A DNA stretch of 64,000 nucleotides, from NCBI GenBank assembly GCA_021397835.1, contig JAJFZO010000878.1, positions 17,814-81,813 of the forward strand. The letters run 5' to 3'. Shown piece by piece: positions 13,291 to 27,500 of this stretch. Under the pieces are notes generated by a model, which was given only the letters and a program-made list of their open reading frames with translations, did not search any database and was not told the origin of the DNA. The stretch comes from Moringa oleifera. Its lineage: Eukaryota; Streptophyta; Magnoliopsida; Brassicales; Moringaceae. Position numbers and translations under genes: made by a program. Positions within the stretch are counted from its first letter, which is position 1, and every line of letters begins with the position of its first letter.

Positions 13291-15360
13291 GTTTTAAAAT
13301 AATTTAAAATAATTCAAAACTATTTTTAAAAATTAATTTTAAACGGCATTGATCTTTTAAAGAAGTATGTAATAAAAATACAATAAATCAAACTATAAAT
13401 AAAATAAACATATAACAAAATATAAAATTATTTACAACAAATAAATAAACATAAGTTTAAAAAATAAAATAAAATTCACAAATGTAATAAAAAATAAGTA
13501 GTAAAAAAAATTTAAAAACTAAACAAAGTGAAAAAATTGCAACCAATTGGAGATGTCTAGTATTCATAATTTTACTAAATTAAAATATAAAATAAATTTT
13601 TTCAAAATATATCAAAAATTTATTTAAAATAATAAAATTAAATTAAAATTAAAAAGTATAAAAAATTGCAAAATAAAATTTCATAAAATATTAAAAATAA
13701 ACTGAAAAAATAAACTAAAAAAATTCAAGAGAAATAAAGTTATTTAAAAAATAAGTTAAAGAAACTAAAAACGCTCTATAAAATAAAAAAAGCAATTTTT
13801 TTTAAAAAAATCAAATAACCAAAAAAAAAAGAAAGAATCCAAAAATCTAAAAACAAAAGACAATTTATATTTAAAAATAATAATAATAAATAAATAAAAC
13901 TCTTTGGAAAACAAAAAAATAGATTTTGTTGGAAATAATAGTAGAAAATAAAATAAAATAAAATAAAATATTAATTTGGAAAGAAATACATATCATGCAA
14001 AATCATTAAAAAATTAATTAAAATAAAAATAAAAGGTAGTAAAATCTAAAATATTAAAAAATAAAAAACACAAAAAGAAAAAACACAAAAATTAAAAAAC
14101 AGAAAAAGTACAAAAAAATAGAAAAAATATTGTAAAACAGAAAAGCAATTCAAGAATCATAGAATATTTTATTAAAAATAATTTTTGTTTACATTTAATC
14201 TTTTAAAGAAAAATGTAATAAAATTACAATAAATCCAACAATAATAAATACAAATACAACAAAAATATATAATGTATCTAAAATAAGTAAATAAATAAAT
14301 GTAAAAAATAAAATAAAATTTAAAAATTAGATAAATAAAATGTAAAATATAACAAAAAACTAAAAAAATAAATAAACTAATAAAATTACAACCATTTTAT
14401 AGGTTTAATGTTTTCTATTATATTGTATTAAAATAGTCAAAGACAATACAAATTTTAAAAAGATTAAAAAATATAAAAATTTTATGAGCAATATTGATAA
14501 GTAAAAACAAATAAAAAACTAAAAAATAAAATAAAATAAAAAATAAGAAAAATAAAGTTACTAAGCTTTGAATTTTATTTTAATTTTTGACTACTTTAAT
14601 TCAACAAAATGGCAAATTTTAAACCTCGCCAAGCGATTGCAATTTTGTTAAGTTATTTATTTTTTAGATATTTTTTACTTTTTATTTTTTATTCATCTGA
14701 GCTTTAAATTTTATTTTAATTTTTAATACTTTTATTTATTTATTTAGACATTTTTATATTATTTATTATATTTTTACTTTTTTACTATTTAATTTATTAT
14801 AATTTTATTACATTTTCTTTCAAAGATTAATGCAAATATAATTTTACATTTTTTATAGAATATTTTATGATTTTTGAATTATTTTAAATTTGAATTATAA
14901 ATTATTTTGTCATTTTTTTCTCATTTTTTATTTTAAAGTTTTGTGTGTTTTTTCAATTTTTTCAAATTTTTTAAGTTTTAGATTTTATTATTATTTTTAT
15001 TATTATTTTTTGTTTTAATGATTTTGCATGATATATTTTTTTGAAAATTTAAAAATTTATTTTTATAATTTTTTTCAAATAAATATTTTGTTGCTTTGCA
15101 AAGAGTTTTGTTTCTTTACTATTGCCTTTTTTAAATATGTATTGTCTTGATTTTTTTGGATTTCTCTATTTTTTTGTTACTTTAATTTTTTTATATTTTT
15201 TCATGCATTTAGTTTTTATTTTATTGAATGTTTTTAGTTTCTTTAACTTATTTTCTTTTAATCACTTTATTTTTTTCAATTACTCCTCATCTCTTGTTTG
15301 AGCAGTGCTCTCTATTTACCACATGTCAGATAGATAATAGTCATCACACTTCTTTTCTGT
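13291..15360. repeat. AT-rich region with internal inverted and direct repeats
   Basis: Two kilobases of extreme AT content without a gene. Related segments lie at about 13340-13520 and 14150-14330 (same direction) and, inverted, at about 14700-14900. Another copy is at 934-1065. A pentanucleotide tract of AAAAT/AAATA type lies near 13945-13970. It is probably the non-coding part of the element that carried the caulimovirid fragment. Exact arm limits cannot be set by eye. Confidence 0.55.
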
Positions 15361-16690
15361 TCGTAGCTAAGCCCAGGTAATCGTTAGATTAGGGAGTCTT
15401 AACAGGGAAGCTGACTTAGTCTCAATCATCTTTCTCTGTTTGATTAAAATAAGGAAAGAAAAAAAGCATATATGGTCTGGTCGACTCCTACAAGAGTGCA
15501 CATGAATTACTAATTAGCTGCTTTAAAAAAGAAACTATAAAGAAAAAATAAATTCCATGAATTAGAAGACCTAATCCCTAAACCCATTTCCCATTAGTGA
15601 AAGCTACCTATCTCATTTTATTGAACCTCTACTAGTATAGCATGAATCCATAAATTAAGAGACCTAATCCCCAAACCCATCTCTCAGTAGCGAAAGCTAA
15701 CTAACTCATTTTTTTGAAGCTTTGCCAGTATAACATGGTAGCTGCGTGCCATATCCTGGTTTTCGGGTAGTCTAGTTTGAGATCTTTCCCTGTTTCTATA
15801 TTTCTTCTTCGAATATGAAGGTTTTTATTTGATCTGCTTTCTCAAGAAAGAGGAGGTTTTGAGAGAGAAAGGAGAGAAAGAGTAAGAGGAGGAAGAAAGT
15901 GCTAAAGGCATAAACTTTATTGTTTAAATAGTTACCAATGGTCATATTTTGAAAACATGCATAAAACATGTATGGTTTTTCATTCAAATAAAAGTAATAA
16001 TTTATTAATTAATTTTATTATTATTTAAAATTAAAATAATTTGTCATTTTAAAATATTTAATTTAATAAAAATATAAATAATTTAAAACTCAAAAATTAT
16101 TCACAAATAAAAAGTTTCACAAAAATTTTAAAATTAAAAACACAAGTGAAAATCACAAAGTTACAAGTATATTTAAAAATAATATTGATTATTATAATTT
16201 AATAATTAATTTATATTAAATAATTTTTAAAAAATTATTTATAAAAAATTATTGTTACATAACAAAATATTCGCAAAAAGATCAAAATTAACAATAATAT
16301 CTAATAATCATAGTAGACAAATTTTAACCAAAATTTTTAAAAGTTACCGATGAAAAAAAAAGTAATAAAAAACTATAATTTAATGAAATATTGAATGAAA
16401 ACTCATACAAATACTTACACCAAACTAAAGAAAAGGTATAAAAACAATGATAAAATCGTAACTCAATGCAATTTTTAATTAAAAATAAAATTATTAAAAA
16501 ATAAGTAAAAAATTAAAAATACCTAATAAAATCAAAATAAATATAAAAAATTTAAAAATCCAAAGTGACTATAAATGATAAGAAAAATGAAATAAAATAT
16601 AAAATATATCAAAGAAAATCAAAAAAGAGAAAAAATTAGACAAAATAAAAATGAAAAATTAAAATATTATAAAATCAAAAAAATTAAAAA
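15361..16690 (+). repeat. Copy B of the shared non-coding and AT-rich segment
   Basis: Matches about 7870-9180 closely, including the doubled CCTAATCCCCAAACCCATCT-type stretch and the AAAAAGTAACTACAAG end. It lacks the RNase H exons present in copies A and C, so its left end is a truncation. It contains no gene. Confidence 0.75.
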
Positions 16691-19146
16691 AGTAACTACA
16701 AGCACTTCAACCAAGGTAAAAGCGCCTACGCGAGCTAGACCCTCGTTGTTGTCCTTATATTATATGCTTAGTGAGCATGCCACGAGCGCCATTTCGCTTA
16801 GGCCATTGGCACGGGAGGCGAGCCATGGCTACCCCCAAACAAGCACGCATGGGCGGAATGCCTTGTGTGTGGGCATACAAGGTGCATCAGCCAAAGGCAC
16901 CCCAAGAGAGCTGGACCCTCATCGCTATCCCTCGATAGTGTGCCAAGTGAGCATGCCATAAGCACAATGCAGATTGGATGATAGGCACAAAAGGTGAGCC
17001 ATAGTTGCCCTCAGCAAACATGACATCAGTAGCAGGCATAGCGGGCAGCCGCATAGGATGCGCTAGCTAATACAAGGGTGCCTTATATAAGTCAGACCCT
17101 TATCGTAGTCTCTCAGTAGTGTGCCAAGTGAGTGTGCCACAAGTGTCATGTCCCGTGGACCATGGTCACTGACGGAGAGCCACGATTGCCTTTAATAGGC
17201 AAGACATGGGCAAATGGCCCAACGTACAGCCGCATAAGGTACCCATGCGAACTTGACCCTCATCACTATCCTTTGATAGTGAGCCCATCGCGTGTGCTAA
17301 GAGAGTCGCATCGCTTAAACCATAGGGGCAAAAGGCAAGCCTTGGTAGCCCACAGTAGGAAAGGCATGGGTGAAAGGCCCAGCGTGTGGCAGCAAGGGCG
17401 TGCCGGCTAAGCCATAAATACCTCATGTAAGCCAAACCTTTGTCATTATCCCTCGATCGTGTACCCAGTAAGTGTGTCATGAGGGCCACATCAACTCAAC
17501 CATGGGCATGGAAGGTAACCTACTACTGCGTCTTGTAAGTTCAACATGGGCAAAAGACTTAATGTGTGGTCGCACAAGGCACGCCAGCCAAACCAGTGGC
17601 ACTCCACGCGACTTGACCCTCATCGTTGTCCTTAAAACTTATTGCCAGCAAGTATGCCATGAACGTCGCATCGCTTAGACCATCAACATGACAATTAAGC
17701 CATGTTTGCCTCTAATAGGCTCAGTATGGCTAGAAGCCCGTCGTGTGGTTGCACAGGGCACACTAACTAATCCAAAGGCACCCTATGAGAGCAAGCCCTT
17801 TATCACTATGCTTTGATCGTGTGCCTAGCGAACAACCATGAGCTTTGCGTTGCTTAGACCATGGGCACGACAAACAAGCCACGGTAACCCTCAGCAGGCA
17901 CAGCATGGGCAGAAGACCTAACATGTGGCTGTATAGTGCGCACTAGCCAAGCTAAAGGCACCCTACCTAAGCCAAACCCATTGTCCCTATATCGTGTGCC
18001 CAGTGAGCATGCCACGAGCATTACATCCCTTAGGCCATGGACACAAGAGGTAAGCCACTACTATCACCAACTGGTACGGCATGGGTAGAAGGCCTAGTGT
18101 GCGACCGCACTGATCACACCAGCCAAGCCTAGGACACAAAATACAAGCGAGATCTTTATCGTTGTCCTTCGATCGTGGGACTAACGAGTGTGTAATGAGT
18201 GCCACATCGCATGGCACAAGGCATGCAAGGCATATGATGGTTGCCTACAAGAGTCTTGGCATGGATAAAAGGTCTAGTGTGTCAGGCTTGCAAGCTATGC
18301 TAAGGGCATTCCATGTAAGCAAGAACCTCTCGCTATCCCAAAAATGTATGCCATGAACTTTGCATCTCTTAAACCATAGGCATGAGAGGTGAGACATGTC
18401 TGCCCTTTACTGGCTCGGCATGGGGAGAAGGCTTAGTATGTGATCGCACTAGGCATGCCAATTAAGCCAAGAGCACCTTATTCGAGACAAACCCTTGTCA
18501 ATGTGCCTCAATTGTGTGCCCAGAGAGCTTGTCATGGGTGCCCCATCGCTTAGACCATAGACACGGGCGATGAGCCCGACTGTCATTAATATGCACGACA
18601 TGGGTGAAAGCCTTAGCATGTGACAGCACATGGCACGCTAGCCAAGCCAAAGGCACCCTACATGAGCTATACTCTCGTCGTTGTCCTTAAATCGTGTACC
18701 TAGTGAATATGCCACAAGCATCGCATCCCCTAGGCCATAGGCATGAAAGGCAAGCCTCACTTACCCCTAGCCAACTTGGAATGGGCAAAAGGATGCCTTG
18801 TGTGCTTAGTGTGTGGCCATAATGGGTGCGCCAACCAAGCGAAAGGCACCCTATGTGAGCTAGACTTTCATCGTTATCCCTTGATTGTATGCCACTAACG
18901 TCACGACGCATGAAGCATAGGCATGGGAAGTAAGCCTCAATCGCCTTTAGCAAGTGTAACATGGGCAAAAGGCTTAGCGTGCTGTCGCATAAGAGGCACT
19001 AGCCAAGATAAGGGTGCCCTATTCAAGCCAAATACTCGTCATTGTCCCTAAATCATGTGCCCAGCTAGCATGCCATAAGGGCCAAGTCACTTAGGTCATG
19101 GGCACGGGAAGTGAGCCATAACTGTTCTAAGCGGGCGCGCATAGGC
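16691..19146 (-). repeat. Tandem array 3, ~180-bp repeat, about 13 units, minus orientation
   Basis: Follows copy B in the same way array 2 follows copy A, and is colinear with array 2 to about 18745 (equivalent to 11245). Beyond that the two lose register. It ends where the repeat direction flips at about 19146. Confidence 0.8.
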
Positions 19147-21000
19147 AATCGAGACTTGCCTCCAATGCCTAGGTCCAAGTAACATGACACTCGTGGTATG
19201 TTCATTATGCATACAATTTAGGGATAGATACTTAGGTTTGGATTGTGGAGGGTGCCCTTAGCTTGTCTGGCATGCCTTGTGCGACCACACGCTAGGCCTT
19301 TCGCCCATGTTGTGCTTGCTTATGGTAGTTAAGGCTTGCCTCCCATGTCCAAGCTTCATATGTCGTGACACTCGTGGCACACTCATTAGGCTATGGTGAA
19401 GGGAAAACGATAAGAATCTGGCTCGCATTTATTGCCTTTTGCTTGGCTAGCACACCCACTACGGCCATACATCGAGCTTTCCGCCCATGCCATGTCGATT
19501 GAGGGCAACTAGGGCTCACCTTTGGTTCCTATGGTTCACGTAACATGATGCTTGTGGCACATTCATTGAGAATATGTTTTAAGGACAACGACGAGGGTTT
19601 GGTTCACGAAAGACGACCTTAGCTTGGCCGATGAGCCCTATGCGACCACTTGCTAAGTCTTTCGCCCATGCCATGCCTACTGATGGTAGTCGTGGCGAGC
19701 CACCTATGTCCATGATCTAGGAGATGAAGACACCCATGGCACGCTAGCTGGGCACATGCATGAGGGACAACGTTGAGGGCCTAGCTAGAGTAACGTTTCC
19801 TTGGCTTGGTTTACGTGCCCTGTGTGGTAACATGCTACACTTTTTGCCTATGTTAACCTTGTTAACACACTGTGCTTTTTGCCCATGTTGAGCTTGTAAG
19901 CGGCACACATGACTCACCTCTCGTACATGTTTTCGGGATAACAACAAGATTTTGGCTTGCATGGGTTGCCTTTGGCTTGGCTGGAAGGTCCTATGCAATC
20001 GCACAGTAGGCCTTCTTCCTTTGTTAAGCCCTCTTGGGGCAACCATGGCTTGCCTTACGTGCCCATGTACCATGCAACGCGGTGCTCTTGCATGCTCATT
20101 GGGCCTATGATCGAAGGATAATGATGAGGGTTAGGCTTGGGCAGGGCATCCTTGGCTTGGTTGGTGAAACCTGTGCGACCCCATGCCGTGCCTTTTACCC
20201 ATGCTGTGCCAACTAGGGGTAGTCATGGCTCGCCCTTATGCCCATGGCCCAGGCGATGCGACACTCATGGCACAGTTACTAAGCACATGATTGAGGGACA
20301 ACAAATAAGATCTGGCTTACATAGAACGCCTTTGAATTGGCTTACGTGCCCTGTGCCACCCCACGATGGGCCCTCTACCCAAGCCATGCCTCTTAGGGGC
20401 AAACATGGCTCAACTCCTGTGCCCATGGTCTAGGCAATGCGGTGTTCGTGGCATGCTCACTAAGCACAAGTTTTAGGGACAACGACAAGGGTTAGACTTG
20501 CATGCGGTGCCGTTGCCTTGGTTAATGCACCCTGTGCGACAGTACGCTTGGCCTTTCGCCCATGTAGCGCTTGCTAGGGGCAGCCATGGCTCGCCTCACG
20601 TGCCTATGGTCCATTCAAGTGATGCAGCCCTCATAGTACACTGGCTAGGCCCACAATCGAGGGTTTGGCTTGCATGAGGCTCCCTTAGCTTGGCTAGCGT
20701 GCTCAATGCGACCAGACACTAGGCCTTTTACCCATGCCATGGTTTAGGCGACACGACGTGACACTCATGGCACCCTCGCTGCGCACACGATATAGGGACA
20801 ACAACGAGGGTCTGGCTTAGGTAGGGCGCCTTAGGGTTGGCTGGTGCACCCGGTGCAACCACACACTTGGTCTTTTGCCCATGCCATGCCTATTTGGGGC
20901 AGTCGTGGCTCACCTCCGTGCCATGGTCCAAGCGACACGGCACTTATGGCACACTCGCTTGGTGCACGATCGAGGGATAGTGGTGAGGGTCATCTCATGT
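19147..21000 (+). repeat. Tandem array 4, left part, plus orientation, about 10 units
   Basis: The same ~180-bp repeat, now read on the plus strand, from a head-to-head switch at about 19147 up to the CACTA insertion. The unit signature GACAACGACGAGGGTTTGG is the array 2-4 subfamily. No genes. Confidence 0.8.
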
Positions 21001-24000
21001 CACTACAATAAAATAGTCTTTTATTTGCAGCTTTAAATGACTTTTGTTCACAATTCTAAAACTATGGACTATAACAGTATGAAGAAAATTCGATTAAAAC
21101 TGTGAATAAAAGTGACAATAGTTCACACATCATTAAAACTTTTATTCATAGTTCTTAAACTATGAATAAAAGGAAAATAATCTATAATTCATTAAAAATT
21201 TTATTCACAGTATCATAACTATGAATAAAAATCGCTTTAATTCATAGTTCATTAAAAGTTTTAGTTCATAGTTATTTTTAATTTTGTTCATAGTTATATA
21301 ATTATGAACTATTGTTTAATTAAAAAATTATTTTTATTATTATTTTAATAACCTTTATCCATAATTCTTACAAATAATCAATAATAATTTTACATAATTT
21401 TTTTTAAATAAATCTGTAGATCTTTACAATCCATAACTTATGGGATATTTTAATTTGTTGCAGTCAATGATGATAATAATTAATTTAAATCCCATCTTAT
21501 ACTTCTTTTATTTTATTAAAAACTTTTTGTCATGCTATCCTTATTCATGAAAAATAATATCAATTGAGATCTTTTTCTTTCCCGTGGTTACATTTGATTT
21601 TTCAATGTCATAGTGTAAAGTTACCTCAACATACTGCAAAAATATTTGTATGGAAACAAGTAGGTCGATATAATTTTGTATTTATATATAGACAAAAAGT
21701 AAATGATTTCAAAATAAAGATGCAAAAAGTTATAGATTCTTCCTCCTTAGTTGCTAATATAGTACTATTATTTGCTCAATACTTTATTTATAACCTAATC
21801 TTGAATAATAAACCATAAATATTTCATTTGTCTTTTACTTTAGATAATGATTTATGTCATGCTTTAATTTAGGCTACATGATAGTTCTCTTGCTGTTAAG
21901 AATTTTTCTAGAAGCAAACTTAAATCAAGGTCCACAAAGCTCCCTTTTTGGTCATATTTGTTGGAGAAGAGGTAGGCCAATAGCTGGAAAAGAATAAAAA
22001 AAGTAAAAACTGATACTAATAAGAAGAAACAAAGTAATTAATTTGCTTAACATCATAGAGATTCGAAAAGATAAAAATTGATCCAAATTCTCAAATCACA
22101 ATTAGGTCATGAGGTTTGTGTTATCTTGTTCTACAACTCAAAAGCTACACATGTTATTTATAATTGATAGTAAAAGATGCACATTTTTGTTCCATATATG
22201 ACCCACAAAGCAAAATGAAAGAAAAGTAGATGACCTTTGTTTGACTACTAACAAAGTGTTAAAATGAAATATAAGAAGACAATTGTCTATACTAAATGAA
22301 AGTTAACGATAAAAGACATAGAAAGATAAAGAGAAGAACTATTACTAGAAGCAACATGTTTAATGCCAAGGTCATAGCACCAGTTACAATTAATGCAACT
22401 GCAACTGCAAATACTTTAGATTAGGAAAAAAATTAAAAGAAACATAACTAGATAAAAAGAGAGATATGAATCATATAATAAAGATATCATCCAAACATCC
22501 ATATCTGTGAATTTTCTTTCACTCATTCACTAAATTTGATTATTATATGATTATGGTTTATAGTTGCACATCTTTTTTGAGAGTTTTAGAGAAAACTTAC
22601 CTTAGTTTTCGAGTAGATTTAGATACCCTTTTCATCCCTTCAGAAGGGTTTTTCTCCTTTACTTGTATATTTTAAGAATATGTTGAGAATAAGCAAACAA
22701 AAAATTATTTTGTGTCATATATTTATCCATTAACCCACACAAGCATTCTTTCTTCCTTCATAAAAATATGTTTCATACATAGTAATATTCTTCAATGTCA
22801 TTCAGTAAATATAGCAGATAAATATGGTCTTCAATATAAACAAACTAAAAGCAATAAACAGAATAACCATAATTTTTGGTTATCTCAAAAATCCGTCAAG
22901 GTTTCAATCAGCTAATTTTCTAATAAAAAAGCTCTAAAAATTCATATTTGTGTTTCTATAAAACTAACATTTATCAAGCAAAATCTAGCATACATATAGT
23001 TTAATGAACATTAATCTTTGCCTTATCAGCTAGCGTTCCAAAATCAATCATTGTAGTGTCCATTGTAAAAAATAACAAAAAATTATAAATTTGATATAAA
23101 AGATTAACCTTATCGAAATTAAAAAGAGATTTTGACCAACTAGATCTAAAACCTAGGTGGAAGTAAAGCCACATTTTCCTTCATTGAAATCAGTTAAGGC
23201 CAAGAATTTGATCTCTTAGATCTGGAACCTCGATGAAAGTAGAACCATATCCAGATCTGGAACCCTAATGGAAGTAAAAACTCACACCCAAAATTAAAAC
23301 CCTTAGCACAAATCTAGAACCCCAAGTATAAATCTGAAATCCCCAACCCAGATGTGAAACTCCAATAGAATAGAACCACGCCTAGAGTTGAAATCTTAAT
23401 GGAAGTAGAAAGTCGCACCCAGATTTGAAATCCCCAGCATAGATCTAGATTTCGTAGCCCAGATATAAAATCTCGTACCCAAATTTAGAATCTTGACCAA
23501 GATCTGAAGTCTCTAGCCCAAATATAAAACCTAGCACCCAGATTTAGAAACCTCAATACAGATCTAGAATCCTAACCAAAATCTGGAATCCCTAGCCCAT
23601 ATCTAAAACCCCGCACCGAGATTTAGAACCTCTAGCACAGATCTGGAATTCTAACCAAGATCTAAAATCTCTAGCCCAGATCTAAAACCCTGTAGTCATA
23701 TTTGGAATCTCTAACACAAATCTGGAGTCCCAACCAAGATCTAGAATCCCTAGCCCACATTTAAAATCTCGCATGCAGATTTAAAACCCCACATATATTT
23801 AGAAATCTCCAGCCCAGATCTAAAACCCCTTACCTAGATTTTGAACCCTAAGCATAGATCTGAAACCCTAACACAAATCTAAGACCTTATCACACATTTG
23901 GAACCCCAAAATAGATCTGAAACCCCGATGAAAGTGAAACCACACCCAGATTTAGGCTTAAAAACAAAGAATCTAAAAGCAAAAAATAAAAAACCATAAT

Positions 24001-24535
24001 TTCTGCATTTTAACAAAAAAGACAAGTACATAATTTTTGGAAAAAGGATTAAATTTACTGGGATAAAGAGGAGATTGAATTTGCTAGATGTGGAACACAA
24101 AAGCAAGTAAAACCACACTCTTGATTCCTTCATTGCAAATAGTGAAGGCTGAATGTTTGGTTTGCCAGATCTAGAACCCGGAGAGGCTCTTTTCACAATG
24201 CACTTCATGCCTAATGATTACTACCTAAGCAAGTGGAGAAAAAGAATCAGTGAAGTGTATCTTTCTAGAGAAAAAGAATGAGTGATAAGGTAGGACTTTT
24301 ATTCATAATTTTATTATAGCTATAAATAAAATGCTTTGGTAAACCACTTTTATTCATAGTTATGTTTATAACTCTAAATAAAATTGACTTTTATTCACAA
24401 TTTTGTTATAACTGTGAATAAAGGTCTATTTTGTTCACAGTTTTATAACAACTGTGAACTAATCTTTTTTTGTTCACAACTATCATTAAAATTATGAACT
24501 ATTTAGTGTAAACTAATGTAATTTTTGTTGTAGAG
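21001..24535. mobile_element. Non-autonomous CACTA (En/Spm-type) element
   Basis: The left end reads CACTACAATAAAA, close to the plant CACTA terminus CACTACAAGAAAA. The right end reads TTTTTGTTGTAGAG, whose complement gives CTCTACAACAAAAA. Both ends carry several hundred bases of subterminal repeats of the type TTTATTCATAGTT / AACTATGAATAAAA (about 21030-21320 and 24290-24510), as usual for CACTA elements. The insert interrupts an array unit. The 3-bp flanks (TGT and CAT) are not identical, so the target duplication is either decayed or the ends are off by a base or two. No transposase is visible inside, and short open frames such as 23879-24208 resemble nothing. It would have needed a helper element to move. 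Confidence 0.75.
23140..23930. repeat. AGATCT minisatellite inside the CACTA element
   Basis: About 35-40 degenerate copies of a 19-22 bp unit resembling AGATCTAGAACCCCTAGCCC. It is flanked by two direct copies of a roughly 100-bp stretch containing TTCCTTCATTG (about 23150-23260 and 24060-24190). It is not coding. Confidence 0.75.
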
Positions 24536-27500
24536 CATAGAGTACCTTTTGCTTGGCTGGCGTGCCTATTAAGGGTACACATGGTTTAGTTCTAGTGCCC
24601 ATTCTCCAAGCGACGTGACACGCATGGCACATTTGCTGGACGCATGTTTTAAGGATAACGATGATGGTCAAGCTCGCATGAGGTGCCCTTGACTTGGTTG
24701 GCATGCTCTATGCAGCCGAATGTTAGGCCTTTTACCCATGTCGAGAATATTGGGGCAGTAGCAACTCACATCTTATGCCTATGGCCCAAGCCATGTGGCC
24801 TTCGTGGCATGCTCGTTGGGCACATGATCGAGGGATAGTGATGAGGGTTTAGCTCACATAGCACACCTTCAGTTTGGCTAGTAAGCCTTATGCAAACCAC
24901 ACGTTGGGCCTCCTGCCCATGTCATTCCTGCTGGGGGTTTCGTGGCTTGCCACATGTCCCATGGTCCATGTGGCATGGCACTCGTGGCACACTCATTAGG
25001 CTCATTATCGAGGGATTTTGATGAAATTCTAGCTTGCGTGCAGTGCCTTTTGCTTAGCTAGTGCTCCCTTGGCGATTACATGTTAGATCTTTCACCCATG
25101 TAATGCTTTCTAGCGACAGTCGTGGATTGCCTCTTATGCCCATTGTTTGGGCAACGGGGCACTCGTGACACCTGTGCTGGGCACATGGTTGAGGGACAGT
25201 GACGAGGGTTTAGCTCGAGTGGGTCCCTTTAGCTTGATTCATATGCTTAGTGTGACCGCATGTTGGGCCTTCTTCCCATGCTGAGCTTGTAAAGGGAAAA
25301 CGTGGCTCATTTCTCATGCTCATGGTCAGCACAACGTAGCGCTCGTGGACACTTATTGGTGATGGCAATAAGGTGCTATCTAGAGTGAGGTCCCCTATGC
25401 AATGGCACGTTGGGCCTTTCACCCATGTCGAGCCTAGTGGGGGCAGCAGTGGCATGCCTCACATGCCAATGTACCTTACAAAGTGATGCTCCTTGCACGC
25501 TTGCTCGACCCATGATTGACGATAGTGACAAGGGTCTAGCTTGCATGCAATTCCCTTGGCTTGGCTGGTACGCTCAATGCAGTCACACATTTGGCCTTTT
25601 TGCCCATCTTGTACTTGGCTAGGGTAATCGTGGCTCACCTCCCATGCCTACGATCTAGGTGATATGGTGCACATGGCATGCTCACAAGGCACACGATTTT
25701 GTGATAGTGATGAGGGTCGAGTTTAGAAAGTGTGCATTTAGCTTGGCTGACGCACCTTGTTCTGCCATGTGGAAGGTCGTCTGCCCATGCTGAGCCTGCG
25801 GTGGGTGATCATGGTTCGCCTTCCATGCCCATGATCTAGGTGATGTGGGCCTCATGACATGTTTATTAGGCACACAATCGAGGGACAACGATGAAAGTAT
25901 GGCTCGCGTTGGGTGCCTTTGCATTGTTTGACGTGCCCTGTGCAATCGCATGATAGGTTTTTTGCCTAAGTGGGGACTGTTAGGGGCAAACATAGCTTAG
26001 CTCCTGTGTGCATGGTCTAGGTAATGCCGTGCCTTGGCACACTCGCTTAACATAAGTTTTAAGGACTGAGATGAGGGTCAGGCTCGTGAGGGATGCACTA
26101 AGCCTCTCGCTCATGTCAAGCTTGCTAGAGGCAACCGTGGCTCACTTCTCGTTCCCATGATCTAAGCAATGGGTCCCTAGTGTCATGCTCGCTGGGCACA
26201 CGATAGAAGGACAGTGATAAGGGCCTAGCAAGCATGGCGTACCTTTGCCTTTGTTGGCACGCTTTGTGCGACTGCATGCTGGGTCTTCTACCCGTCCCTT
26301 TTTTATTGGGGGTCGCAGTGGATCATCTTCCATCCCTATGGCCCATGCGAGGTAATGCTTATGGCATGCTTATTGGGCCCACTATCGAGGGACAGTGATA
26401 AGGGTCTGGCTCATGTACGACTTGACTCGGCTGGCGGCAGCTTCACATTAGGCCATCTGCCTATGTCATACCTGCACAGGCTAGCCATGGCTCTCCTACT
26501 GTGGCCATGGTCCATGTGACGTGGTACTCATGGCATGCTTGTTTGGAACACTATCGAGGGATAACGATGAGGTTTTGACTTATGTGGGGTGCCCTTAGAT
26601 TACTTAGCGCGGCCCATGCAGTCGCACGCTGTGCCTCTCACTCATGTCTTATCTGCTAGAGGTAGTTATTCCTTGCCTTCTATATCGATCGTCCAAGTAA
26701 TGTTGCACTCATGGCATGCTCACTTAGCACATTACGAAATGATAGCAACGAGGGTCTGGCTCACGTGGGGTGCTATTACCTTGGCTGGTGCACCCTATAT
26801 GGCCGCACGCTAGGTCTTCTGCCATGCATGCCTACTAAGGCAATTGTAGTTCACTTCCCATGCCCATTGCTTAAGTGATGTGGTCCTCATGGCACACTCA
26901 TTAGGCATATGATTTTGGGACAGTGATGATGGTTTAACTAAAGTAAGGTGCCCTCACCTTGGTTGGCATGCCTTGTGCAGTCGCACGCTAAGCCTTCTGC
27001 CTGTATTGTGCTTGCTCGTCGATAGTTGAGGCTTGCTTCCCATGCCCTAGGGTTGGTTGGCACACCTATTGTGATCGCACATTATGTAATTTGCCTATGT
27101 CATATCGACTGGGGGTAACCTAGGCTCGCCTTCCGTGCCCATGGTGGGAGTGGCACGATGCTCGTGGCATGTTCACCGAGCATAAGACCTAGGGATAGCG
27201 ACGAGGGTTTGGCTTACGTAAGGCGCCATTGACTTGGTCGACGTGGCATGTGTGGCCACAAGCTGTGTTTTCCGCCCATGTTATGCCTTCTAGTTATAGC
27301 CTTGGCTCACCTCTAATGCATATGGTCTAGGCAACGCGCTCATGGCATGCTCGTTGGGCACACGATCAAGGGATAGTGATAAGTGTTTAGCGAGAGTGAT
27401 GATCCCTTGGCTTGATTGGCATGGCCTATAAGGTTGAATGCTAGGCCTTCTACCCATGCCAAGCTAGTAAGGGGTAGATGTGGCTCACCTCTTGTGCATA

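Noticed and set aside
23879..24208. 109-codon minus-strand frame in the small CACTA element
   Set aside because: Overlaps the minisatellite and subterminal region, with no recognisable domain.
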